A DNA stretch of 64,000 bases from Phalacrocorax aristotelis (Eukaryota; Chordata; Aves; Suliformes; Phalacrocoracidae). The notes beneath the pieces were generated by a model. That model did not search any database, was not told the DNA's origin, and saw nothing but the letters and a program-made list of their open reading frames with translations. Below, in pieces: positions 12,201-22,919 of the stretch. Every line of letters starts with the position of its first letter. Within the stretch, counting starts at the first letter, position 1. A program made the position numbers and the translations under genes. The stretch spans positions 87,905,963 through 87,969,962 of the forward strand of contig NC_134277.1 in the NCBI RefSeq assembly GCF_949628215.1. The letters run 5' to 3'.

Positions 12201-14514
12201 TATCTTATACACCTTGGAAATAAACCTGGTTTCATGCTTGGTACTTAACAGTTTTGAATACCTTTTATTAGTACTTACTGGACCTTACCTGTCCAAGCCT
12301 TAGCAAGAATTTTCTACGATTTTCCTTATTCTGAAAGAATTCAAGGCGATTCTAGGATATGTGTGAAACATTAACCCCAGCTGAATTGTGTATTGCGCTG
12401 ATATTGACTTGAGAGAGATTGTTATGAATTAAGCCAGTATAACTTTCACTCAAATACAGCCCAGAAAAACTACTGCAAAGATTTATGTGGTCAGGGAAGT
12501 GTGATATCTTACAACATACCTACTTACCACATTAAAGGAAACCATTTGAGTTTTTTCTCATAAATTTGTCATGCTACAAACTTTCCTGTATGCCATATTT
12601 CTTTTCTGTCTTATTTTTCACACTGGTGTGGATTCAGAGATGCAAATGACTGGAATATTGGAAATATCCACACAGATAGTGCTTTAAGAGAGCTGAGTTA
12701 TTTTTAAATACCAAGAGGTATGTACAGGAGTATACCAGTAAAAAACTGGCTACAAACTATCTTGGTCAGTGTATATAGGAAAGGAAGCTGCAGTCACAAG
12801 ACTATCTGTTTTATTATTATATATTTTTCTTGTATTTGTTCTTTGCAAAGTTGCACAGAACCAAACAAGTCCAACTCTGAGTTCTCCATACTGAATACAA
12901 AATCCATCTGGTAAAATATTCCAGGACCATATTAGGAAAAAACAAAAACCTCTTGGGAATACATTACTTCACCTGACAAAGATGTTGACAGTGGCTTCAA
13001 AATATTAAAGGAGAGTTTGAAACCTGAAAGGAAATTTCAAGATTAAATATCTAGACACTGTCAGTTTTTTAGGTTTAGACCAATGTGCAGGAATTGGTTC
13101 AAGTGGTATCATTAGAAGTCACTGTGTAATGAATAAACATAGGACACTTGGATTCCAAACTCCTGAAGCTACTATTTCAAAAGGTCTACTGCTGATGGAT
13201 TTTAAAAAGAGAAATCACATATAAATGAGAAAAGTTTTTAGGAAAAGGTTAAAGAGATTAATCATTCCGAGTGGCACAGTAAGTATCTAATATCACCGTA
13301 CAGCTTCTCAAAGTAGAGGAATACAACCCACTAGCAAACACTTGAGAAAACCCAACAGGCTAGAGGTATCATTAGAAAGGGAAATCCTTTAAAAACCTTA
13401 AACTGTGTTGAAATTTGGATAATAGAAGGTATAATAGGCACTAAGAGGTCAGTCTTATGTAAAAACACAAAATGGCAGCACCAAAAAAAAGTTCGAGAAA
13501 CTATCTGCAGATATCACAAAACTAAAGAAAAAATCCATTTTCAAACATATGAGGAAGAAGTCTTCTAGGAAGTCTGTAGCATGAGGAAATGAATCAAAGG
13601 ATGAAAAGAGCACGCAGAGGAAAGGAGCCCATAGCAGAAAAGAAAAATTACTTGTTTATATCTCTGCTTAACATGGATAAGTTCAGGAAGATTTCTGAGC
13701 TGAACCTTGTTTTTTAGCTATAGACACATTAAAGGATATGCCAAAGTGTCAGCAGAAGTTATTGAAGGAATAGATAAACTTAACAATAAAAAATTTGCAA
13801 GACTGGTTGATATTTTTCTTTGAGCTCTAGGGACACTTGAAGGTGAAACAAGTAGATCACAAACCTCTCGCTCTTCATTTAAAAAATACATCAGTTATAA
13901 CTTTGCAACATGAATTAAACTATCAGTATCTAATTTAGAGGAATTTCCTGAAATGTAATGTAAAAACACTAGAGGTCATCAGGATTTATCATTCCCAACA
14001 TAATCAGCTTTTTTTTCATGTCTTTCAGTTTGATGAGTTTGTCAATTTCACAAATGACACTTACTGAATTCAGACTTTCTGTCAAATTCAGAAGACGCCA
14101 TGAAAAAAAGCCTGAGCTAGGGAAAATATCTGAAATTTTAAAAGAGAAGTTTAAAGTATAGAACTGCAATATAATTCATTTTAAGTCCTCTAATTTAATT
14201 TTCTCCAAAAAGGTTAGTACGTATTGGATGACTTTTTGATTGGTCTCAGATATTAAAGAAAATTATTAAGTTACTCAATGGCTTTAGAAATAAAGGGTGC
14301 CCTAGTACTTTTGCAGATTTAAAATTTGAATGTCAAACATTAATTCTTATAGTATGTATATACAGTTATATTAGTTGACCACTGTTATTGGCAAAATCTT
14401 CTGAGTATGGGCTTATTTAAGCTGCTCAGAGCTTCTGTAACTATATTTTCTTATAATTGCCTCATTATTATTGTAGGCATCGTAAGTAAGAAACACATCT
14501 GAATATTGATGTCC
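9240..14514. other. AT-rich non-coding stretch, apart from a CR1 tail at 10.55 kb
   Basis: No gene is recognised. The longest frame (minus strand, 9822-10298, 158 codons) has no known motif and is probably chance. A C-rich block 'accccaccccccc' lies near 9724. The 13.1-14.2 kb part is rich in short minus and plus frames and might be a very old retroelement, but I could not anchor it. Confidence 0.5.
10550..10601 (+). mobile_element. CR1 LINE 3' tail fragment
   Basis: The text 'gatcttagaggtcttctcc' followed by 'aacctaaatgattctatgat' is the last part of a CR1 3' UTR with its octamer tail. It is only about 50 bp long, an extreme 5' truncation or a remnant. Confidence 0.8.
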
Positions 14515-14743
14515 TCATTAGAGCGGTCAAGACTGGGGTCAGCCTCAACTGCACTGATCATGCCCTGGTGGAATTCATAATCTTGAAGGATATGGACCAG
14601 CTGAAGAGTAGAGTCAGAACCCTGAATTTTAGGAGAGAGAATTTTCAGTTGTTTAAGGAGTTAGTGGACGGGACCCCCTGGGAAACTGCCCTCCAGGGAT
14701 AAAAAAGCTGAACAGGACTGGCAGATATTTGAGAATATTTTTC
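14515..14743 (+). mobile_element. CR1 LINE, plus strand, left part of an interrupted copy
   Basis: This encodes the end of the ORF2 endonuclease domain ('CTDHALVEF', corresponding to the SDH motif of AP-type endonucleases) and the following linker ('LNFRRENFQLFKELVDGT'). It is cut at 14743 by a nested minus-strand CR1 and continues at 15624 with the next linker residues. The frame contains stops. The 5' limit near 14515 is approximate. Confidence 0.85.
14737..14743. repeat. Target-site duplication, left copy (ATTTTTC)
   Basis: ATTTTTC occurs here and again at 15624-15630, exactly flanking the nested minus-strand CR1. Removing the insert plus one copy restores the outer CR1 reading order ('...IFENIF' then 'LRAQELSIAM'). 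Such duplications come from target-primed reverse transcription and are short or absent in CR1. Confidence 0.75.
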
Positions 14744-15623
14744 ACAGAATCACACAGAATCACAGGTTGGAAGGGACCTCAGGGATCATCTAGTCCAACC
14801 TTTCTAGGAAGAGCACAGTCTAGAAAAGATGGCCCCGCACCCTGTCGAGATGACTCTTGAAAGTGTCCAATGTGGCCAAGTCAACCACTTCCCTGGGGAC
14901 ATTATTCCAATGGTTGACTGTTCTCACTGTGAAAAATTTTCCTCTCATGTCCAATCAGAATCTCCCCAAGAGCAACTTGTGTTGCAGCAGGATCCTGAAC
15001 TCCACAATATTGTGATCACTGCAGCCAAGGCTGTCACTAACCAAGATACTACAAAGTAGGTTTTCTCGGTTTGTGAATAGCAAGTCCATCAGCGCCTCCT
15101 TCCTGGTTGGCACATCTAACATTTGTATGAGGCCTCTATGCGTTCCAGGAACTTGGTGCATGACTCCCTGTCAGGTCAGAAGATGGGTGCCTCAGTACCC
15201 TTCTACAGAGAGTCACCCACCACAAGCACTCGTCGTTTCTTTTTACGACGTCCTCTGTATGTTGCTGGGCACTTTGCAGACCTTGCTCATGGGTATCCTC
15301 AGTCATTAAGGCTTCATATCTGTTTCTGATTGTGATGGTGGAGGGTGCAGGCTGATGTGGAGTCCTGCTTCTGTGAGTCACCAGAGTCCATGGTGCCTCA
15401 TTCTTGGTGGTGTCTGCCACAGGAACATGATTTTGAAGCCACCTGTCTATCTCTGCCTCAGCTCCTCTAATCCTGTGCAGCCTCTTAACCATTTTCTGCA
15501 GTTCGGCCACCTGATGTAACAGGTCATCAACCTGTGCACACCACGTGCAGATACTTACCTTTTTGTCAGGAGAGGGGTTTGGGCATTTCCTGCAACCCAC
15601 TGCCTGTACTGATGTTTCCTTTG
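14744..15623 (-). mobile_element. Nested CR1 LINE, minus strand, internally deleted
   Basis: Read on the minus strand from 15623: an ORF1 segment with paired cysteines and a coiled-coil stretch, a GDSL block (15206-15217), then a jump to the end of the ORF2 endonuclease ('SLGCSDHNIVEF', SDH codons at 15012-15020). After a second jump come the ORF2 C-terminus and the 3' UTR, ending in repeated 'gattctgtg' units at about 14744. The whole RT domain is missing. It inserted into a plus-strand CR1 and carries a 7-bp target duplication (ATTTTTC). It looks like a different subfamily from the host copy. Stops and frameshifts make it inactive. Confidence 0.85.
15203..15600 (-). pseudogene. CR1 ORF1 fragment (zinc-finger-like, coiled coil, start of SGNH/GDSL esterase-like domain)
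   Basis: The minus-strand frame from 15600 begins 'MGCRKCPNPSP' and shows a second pair, 'CTWC', about 15 residues on. It is therefore a C-X2-C...C-X2-C pattern followed by a leucine-rich coiled-coil segment ('LLHQVAELQKMVKRL'). Further on come 'DTTKNEAPWTLV' and 'TIRNRYEAL', which match my memory of avian CR1 ORF1. A one-frame shift then reveals 'RRVLVVGDSL', block I of SGNH hydrolases, with the catalytic-type Ser codon, directly followed by a TAG stop. The ORF1 protein of intact elements is an RNA-binding particle component. This copy is a pseudogene. Confidence 0.7.
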
Positions 15624-17378
15624 ATTTTTCTTAGAGCACAAGAACTCTCAATTGCCATGTGTAAGAAATCAGAAAAGGAAGGGAGGACATCAGCATAGCT
15701 GAGTAAGGACCTCCTGCTCAAACAAGTGTAAGAAGGAAATGTACAGACAGTGGAACCAAGGACAGGTTTCATTAGAAGAATATGGGGACGCTGCCCAGAT
15801 GTGTAGGGATGGGATCAGGAAAGATATGGCACAGCTGGAACTGAATTTGGAAAGGGATGCGAAGAATAATAAGAAGGATTGCTATAGGTACATTGTCCAG
15901 AAAAGGGAGATTAAAAAAACAAAATGTACCTGCCCTGGTAAATAAGACAGAAGAACTGGTGACAACCAATGTGGAGAAGACTGAGGTACTCAACGATTTT
16001 TTTTGCCCCTGTTTTCAATGGTAATCTCTCTTCCCATATCTCTCAAGCTCCTGAACCTCAAGGCAGGGACAGGGGGAATAAATTCTCTTTCATCGTGAGA
16101 GATCAGGTTCGAGACCACCTGAGAAGCCTGAACATACGTAAGTCCATGTGACCTGATGAGATATATCTTGAAGTCTTGAGGGAATTAGCTGACTAATCAG
16201 GTGGCCTTCTGTGATGGAGTGACTCCATCAGTGGGCAAGGGAAGAGCTACACATATAGCCTACCCAGACTTCCGTAAGGCCTTTGATATGGCCCTCTACA
16301 ACATTCTTGTGCTAAATTGGAGAGATATGGATTTGATGAATGGACTGTTAGATGGGTGGCAATGTCCAAAGAGTCACAGTTGTCAGCTTAATGTCCAAGT
16401 GGAAACCAGCAATGAGTGGTGTCCCTCAAGAGTCCGAACTGGGACGAATGCTATTTAATATCTTCACCAATGACATAGATAATGGGATTGAGTGCACCCT
16501 CCACAAGTCTGAAGATGACACCAAGCTGAGTGGTGCAGTTGATGTGCTCCAGGGAAGGGACGCCATCCAGAGAGACCTTGACAGGCTTGAGAAGTGGACC
16601 CATGCAAACCTCATAAAGTTCAACAAGTCCAAGTGCAAGGTGTTGCACCTGAGTCAGGGCAATCCCCAATATCAGTACAGTCTGGGGTTGAATGGATTGA
16701 GAGCAGCCCTGCGGAGAAGGACTTTATGATACTGGAAAAGTTGGATAAGATCCAGCAATATGCACTTGCAGCTCTGAAAGCCAATCACATCCTGGGCTGC
16801 ATCAAAAGAAGCGTGGCCAGTAGGCCAAAGAAGGTGATTCTTCCCCTCTACTCTGCTCTTATGAGACCCCATCTGTAGTACTGCATCTAGTTCTAGGGTC
16901 CCTGGTACAAGAAAGTCATGGACTTGTTCGAGCTGGTCCAGAGAAGGGCCACAAAAATAATCAGAGGGATGGAACACCTCTCCTATGGAAGAAAGGCTGA
17001 GAGAGTTGGGAGTTGTTCAGCCTGAAGAAGGCTCAGATAAGATCTTATTGCAGCCTTTCAGTATATAAGTGGGGCTTATAAGAAAGATGGAGAGAGAATT
17101 TTTATGAAGGCTTGTAGTGATAGGACAATGGACAATAGTTTTAAATCGAAAGAGGACATTATGAAGAAATTTTTTAAAATGAGGGTGGTGACACACTGGA
17201 AGATGTTGCCCAGAGAAGTTGTGGGTGCCCCATTGTTGGAAGTGTTCAATGTCGGGTTGGATGGGGCTTTGAGAAACCTCATCTAACAGAAGATGTCCCT
17301 GCCCATGGCAGGGTATTTGGACTAGATGGTCTTTAAGGCTCCCTTTCAACTCAAACCGTTCCATGATTCTATGATTCT
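15624..17378 (+). mobile_element. CR1 LINE, plus strand, right part (ORF2 linker, RT and 3' UTR)
   Basis: This continues the copy from 14743. It opens with the right target duplicate, then 'LRAQELSIAMCKKSEKEGR', the linker 'QMCRDGIRKDMAQLELNLE' and 'YRYIVQKREIK', and an RT domain with '[14 protein letters not shown]'. In the palm motif FADD has become SEDD (16508-16519). The tail is 'ccatgattctatgattctg' near 17375. Several frameshifts and stops are present. With the left part, about 2 kb of CR1 is retained, the longest in the window. Confidence 0.92.
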
Positions 17379-18924
17379 GTGATCCATAAAGTGATGATTG
17401 TGTTAGTTTGTAATACAACGTTTTGATTCTTTAGGATGAAACACAAAGTAGCATTGTAAATAATGAGATTTTCCAAAATGCTCACTTTTGTATAATCTTT
17501 CTTAGATTTATCAATGACTAATTTTCATTGAGCATTTCTAAAAATCTGCTTGTCATATTTTATTGGAGCTAAAAATTACAAAAAATAAGATAGCTAAATG
17601 CATATCAAACATGCAGAGGACAACTAGATTAAAAAAACAAGCACTAGCTAGAAAAATATGCTTTGAAATAATAGGAATGTTAAAAAGAGTTTTAAAGAAT
17701 AAAGCCGATGAACTTTATCTAACATATGTAAAAAGTACTGACACTTTCTAATGTGGAGCCTGTATATTTAACCATGTAAATGATCCATTTATTTCTTCTT
17801 CCTTTTCTTAAATTGGTGTCCTCTCAGGTAAAATAATTTTGCTTATATGAGCTTGAAAAGTAGACCAATTTGCAGAAATCTTCTGCAGAATGTAATTGCC
17901 ATCTAGTATTCCAGGCAGCTTTGCCCATCTATGGGGTGAAAGAAATAGATAAGGGGGAAACATAAAAGACAAGCGATGAGAAAGAAGTGGAATTACAGAC
18001 TGCTGGGAAGAAAAACTACTGCTATCAGTCCTGCCAGTTCATGAGAAACTGTTCTGCAATTCATGAATGTGACAAAACACATTCTCCTTACAAAACAATA
18101 AAACACAAAGAAGACAGATAAATAGGGACAGAAGGAAAGGTGCCCTGCACCTAGCTGCAGAACTGTGAATAGTGTTTCCACTTAGGTAGGTACTTTGTGT
18201 GTTTACAAAACAAGGGCATGAAGAATGCAGAAATAAGAGGGAAACCCACATTTTGACGATTGAAAAAATGAATCCCACAAAAACGAATAGGTAAACAAAA
18301 ATTTTTGAACTGATAAACTTCTGATAAGTAGGGAATGCTTGAAGCCTTGCATTTGAGAAGTTATGAGAAAAAACTGTTTACTTTTTTCTTGTAATCTAGG
18401 CTTCTTTATAGCTGATAGAAGCTGAGATTCTTTTATGTGTTTTCTATTGTGATTTTGCTTTTTTCGTAAGAGTAGAGTTTCTGTGATCCTTTGTTTATTA
18501 CTCTTTTTTTGTCTGATTACTCCAAAGTAACCAGGTGTCTTTTTTTTCCCTTTTTGTATTCCCATGTCTTTAAATGAATTGGATGGGAAATTGCTTTTTC
18601 TCCTCTCTGTTGGAAATGCAAGGGTGTTGTTTTGCTCCTGGAAGCAAAGAAAAGAAACTTCATGGATCAGACTGAGTAGAGTTTTTATGATTCTACACAT
18701 TTTAAAATCAAGTCCAATAACATATGCTGTTGATTACTCATTCAAATGCAAGCCTAGTACTTTCAACTTTATCAACTTTGGTCTTTCTTTCACAGATTTT
18801 GACATTCCTTCTTCTTCCATGAGATTCTTAGTTCATTTTAAAACGCAGCTGCAGGATTTCTACCACTGAATCACATTCTGAAGTTTCAGATTAACATGAG
18901 GAAGTAGGAGAATCTCTGATGGAA
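17379..18924. other. Non-coding stretch, no gene recognised
   Basis: AT-rich, with no motif. A 165-codon minus-strand frame (18203-18700) is K/F/S-rich without known similarity and overlaps another minus frame. I regard it as chance. Confidence 0.55.
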
Positions 18925-19440
18925 GAGATGTGTCCAGTTCTGGGCTCCCCAGTTTAAGAAGGACAGGGAGCTGCTTGAGCAAGTCCAGCAGAGAGCTACC
19001 AAGACAATCGGGGGACTGGAGCATCTCCTTTATGAGGAAAGGCTGAGAGACTTGGGTTTGTTCAGCCTGGAGAAGAGAAGACTGAGGGGGGATTTCATTG
19101 ATACCTATAAATATCTAAAGGGTGGGTGTCAGGATGATGGGACTAGGCTCTTTTCAACAGTGCCCAATGACAGGACAAGGGGCATTGGGCACAAGTTGCA
19201 ACACACGAAGTTCCACCTAAACATGAGAAAAAAGGTCTTTCCTGTGCGGGTGCCAGAGCAGGGGCACAGGCTGCCCAGGGAGGCTGTGGAGTCTCCTTCC
19301 CTGGAGTCATTCAAAACCCACCTGGACGTGTTCCTGTGCCCCCTGCTCTATGTGTGCCTGCTCAAGCAGGGGGTTGGACAAGATGATCTCCAGAGGTCCC
19401 TTCCAACCCCTACTGTTCTGTGACTTTTGTATTTCTGTGA
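18925..19440 (+). mobile_element. CR1 LINE, 3' end, subfamily with a weak octamer tail
   Basis: It starts at 'gtgtccagttctgggctccc' (ORF2 'VQFWAP'-type text). A frame at 19052-19423 encodes '[17 protein letters not shown]' and the C-terminal segment. The 3' end reads 'gaggtcccttccaacccc' then 'ctgttctgtgac', unlike the ATTCTATG tails of other copies here, so it is a different CR1 subfamily. It is 5'-truncated and frameshifted. Confidence 0.9.
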
Positions 19441-22400
19441 GATCTTAAATCAAACGGTTACCCCACATGACATTGTAGAAAGTCTTATGCTAGCATATTT
19501 GTCTGCACAGTAAGACCTTTTTAGAGCACAACAGTATCACTGGTTCCAGAGAAAAAAGTCTGTGTGTTCTTGGGCATTAACAGTTCCATTACAAGCCCTT
19601 TCATCTTCTCTTTTTCTCAGCTAACAAATTCATTCTCCTTCTTGTATCTGTATGCAGAACAAATAAGGGTGATATCTCAAAGGAATTACAGTAACAGATT
19701 AAAAATAATGTGCAGGATCACAATTATGTTGTACTTGTCCAAAGTGAATGAAATAGAATTAATTTCAGATTTATAATCACAAGGAGTGAGGCTAATGAAA
19801 GGCCCTAATTACATCCCTTTAACGTGCTAAGCATAAAATAAGTAAGTATGGATAATGTAATATGATTCTGACAAAGATCAGGAGCATAGGTTTTCAGGAA
19901 AAGTTCTAGGCAATGGACAAGAGCCTATACCTTTAAAATTAGCACAGATGTCTGGGATATCAGATTTTCTTTTTGGTCTCTGGAGGTGACACTTCCCAAA
20001 ATTTCATTTTATATCCCTGTAGTAAGACCAGGAAGAAATAACTGTCTAAACCCCTTTTTGTTGAATGTGCTTTGGAGCATCTTTTTCGATGATACTTTGA
20101 CTCCTTTCACATCCCACTATGTTCATTCTTTACAAATATTTAGCAAAATATTATTTTCTTAGGAATACCTCCAAGTACTGATTGTAATTGTGTATCTCGA
20201 CTTACTCTGGAAAAGTAAATTTTGATTTACATAAGTGTCACCACAAGAAAATTGTAAAAAGAACTAGGTGTCCATGCAGGAAATAGAAATACAGAATTAG
20301 ACTAAGGGATGGAAAACCAGTCCGTCTTAAAATTATAACATTGCATATTTACAAATAACATCAAACAAAAGCATTCAAAGTACTGAAGAAATTATGTCAA
20401 TCACAACCTTAGTGATTAGCAAATGGAAGAGGAAAATTAGCTTGTTCTTTAACTGTTATTTCTGAAACATGATTGAAACAACTTTACATCAAGGTCCATA
20501 GAGGCCTGTCAGCTTGCAATACCATTCTGTCAGCCATGCCTGTACTGTTACCTGTACTCTACCTGTACTGGTATTTTAATAGCTAGTATCTAAAATACTG
20601 TTCCGTAATATATTGTCATATTCAGAACTTAAAAATCCTCTCTGTGAAGATTATCTTCTGAGCATACCTAATTCTAGTAACCAGTTAGTGACAATTTAAC
20701 ATAGAAAAAATGTCTCTGAAGAAGTTTTTTTACCCTGTGAGCACTCTTTATGCTACCATGTTAAGGAGTTTTCCTCTTTAAGTGTTTGATTCATACAATA
20801 ACACTGCTTGGGATCTTTACAAATATATTTCTGAAATCAAACAATTTCTTTAACAGCCATTCAGGTTTGCACCAAAGCTTCCAATGCCTGTTATCCTTCT
20901 ATGTGCGGTATTCCCCTGAACTAGCAGATGCAGTGATGAGCAGCAGGCATTTTGGTCATGTCCTGTGGCCTGCTTATCTCTAGGTGCTGCGTCAAAAGCA
21001 TGTTCTAAATGGCATGAGTGTTGCCTAATGGAAGAAAAGGTCTTTTAAAAAGTACATGTTTTCAAGTTGTTTAGCCAGTGCTGTATTTTGCTCTATTTTA
21101 CAAACAGAAGATAGAAGATTAAGTTACTTTTTTTTTTTCCCTCCAAAGTAAGGCTAAAGCTGGTGAAACTTGGCAGGGATATGTGGAAGGAAAGCAACAG
21201 CAACTCTGTTTACGTTTTATTCTCTGCAAAACCACAGAGTCTCACAACCAACTTGCAGCTGTGTCAGGCATTAGCCAGTCTGCAAAAATTACAGCAGGAT
21301 AGGAAAAGATTGAAGCTGAAAGATTAGCTGCTGTATGATACGTCTCAGGTGAAAACTTCCCAGGGTGCAAACCATGTCTTTGAGCAGCATTAACAACATC
21401 TGCACATTTTCTGCCCATCATTGAGAAGAACCTGTGTTTGTGTAGCTCCCAAAGGAAAAGCAGCTTTTCTAGGTGGCCAGAAGTAGAGACCAACTGAATA
21501 TATCTTAACTCTCAAGTAGCAAAGCACAGAAGCATGGGTTTATTTCCCCACATATCCCTACCATGTTGGGGAAGCCACGTTCCTCGGGTTTGATCAGAAC
21601 AAAGAGTGTGCCCGAGTGATTTGTTGAACTGATGCTTCTGCGTTCATTGAAAGCCCACTAAGTAAATGAAAAATGTTGCATTAGCATTAATAATCTTCAG
21701 AAACGGAAATCCTATGATCTGCAGAGCATAAGCCTGATTTCACAGTCAATTGCCTCATTGCATTTTTTGAGCTGAACAAATGTAATGAGATTAGCAACCC
21801 CCTTTCATGAATATTTCTCATTTCACAATATAAATGGATATATATTGCTTATAGATTTGTTCCTCTCTGTTCCTTACCATCAACTAGTAATTCCATCAGA
21901 TGTGTGGTGTTCTCTGATAATCCCCTGAAACTAGCTGGACTCAACTAAGCATTATGACTTGGAAAAGGTAACAACTTTGAGTCAGTACTTCCAAGAATAA
22001 AGTTGAAAAGACGGATATTTTTATTACTGCGGCACAGCAAACACACTGATTAGATTGTGACATTCCGAATGAAGAAATTATGAAATGGAGGTAAGCAAGT
22101 GCTGACATGACAAAATTCTGTGAATTATTTCATTGATCAACATCTTGAAAACCAGATTTGGCAGCATCTATAGAGTGAAGAAACAGAGAGATTCACAAAA
22201 AATACAGCTCTTGAAGAGAAAAGCTTCCTTTCCTGAACATGAAAAGATCTGAGTGAGAAAGTAAATCAAACTCTTCAGAAAATGAAAACCTCATTAAGAA
22301 ATGAAAGCTGGCAGCGAGAGAAAATGGCAAGCCAGGTTGCTCATCTTATCCATGTTGTGTCTTTAGTTAGATCAGAGGACTGGCTTGCTTTGAATAGCAT

Positions 22401-22888
22401 GCCCTGAACAGTCAAAAATCTGTGGACACATGCTCTGTGTCACTTGGGACTTACCCAGCAGAGTAAGGAAGCTGAGGTGACAGATCTCCACTTCCAGCCT
22501 CATGCTGCACCATGCGGCAGAGGCACAAGAGGCGATGCCCTAGAGGAGACAACTAAAAGGTTTGTTTAATTCCATAAACCCTGAAGTATTCTTAAATGAA
22601 AGCTACAACAGGAAAGTGGGAAAGCAGCCTGCAGTCCTGGTACTGGGCAAGCTGAGGATCTCCCATTCCTGCTTATCTACAGTTATACTACTTGTAGTAG
22701 ATTATTTTGTGCCAGCGGAGTGTTGCAGAGGTATCCCACTGAAGCAGTAAATCTAGCCCAGCATATTCCATTATAGAAGGAACTGCTGAGCCTGACATTT
22801 ACATGACCTGTAAATGATATTGGTCTTCCTTATTTCACAGTAGACTAACCATGTTGGATGTCACCTCAGGGTGAAATGGGTATACTTG

Positions 22889-22891
<3 letters not shown>
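19441..22891. other. AT-rich non-coding stretch, no gene recognised
   Basis: No recognisable repeat, RNA gene or coding motif. Open frames are 83 codons or less. Confidence 0.55.

Positions 22892-22919
<28 letters not shown>
22892..22919. repeat. (AT)14 dinucleotide microsatellite
   Basis: Perfect alternating AT run of 28 bp between 'tacttggag' and 'ggttttgtg'. It is probably polymorphic. Confidence 0.97.

Noticed and set aside
13100-14200. Possible ancient retroelement with a 'DHKPL'-like phrase in conceptual translation
   Set aside because: The phrase is short, stops are frequent, and no ordered set of RT or RNase H motifs could be found.
18203-18700. 165-codon minus-strand frame
   Set aside because: No recognisable domain, AT-rich composition, overlaps another minus-strand frame, no splice or promoter context.
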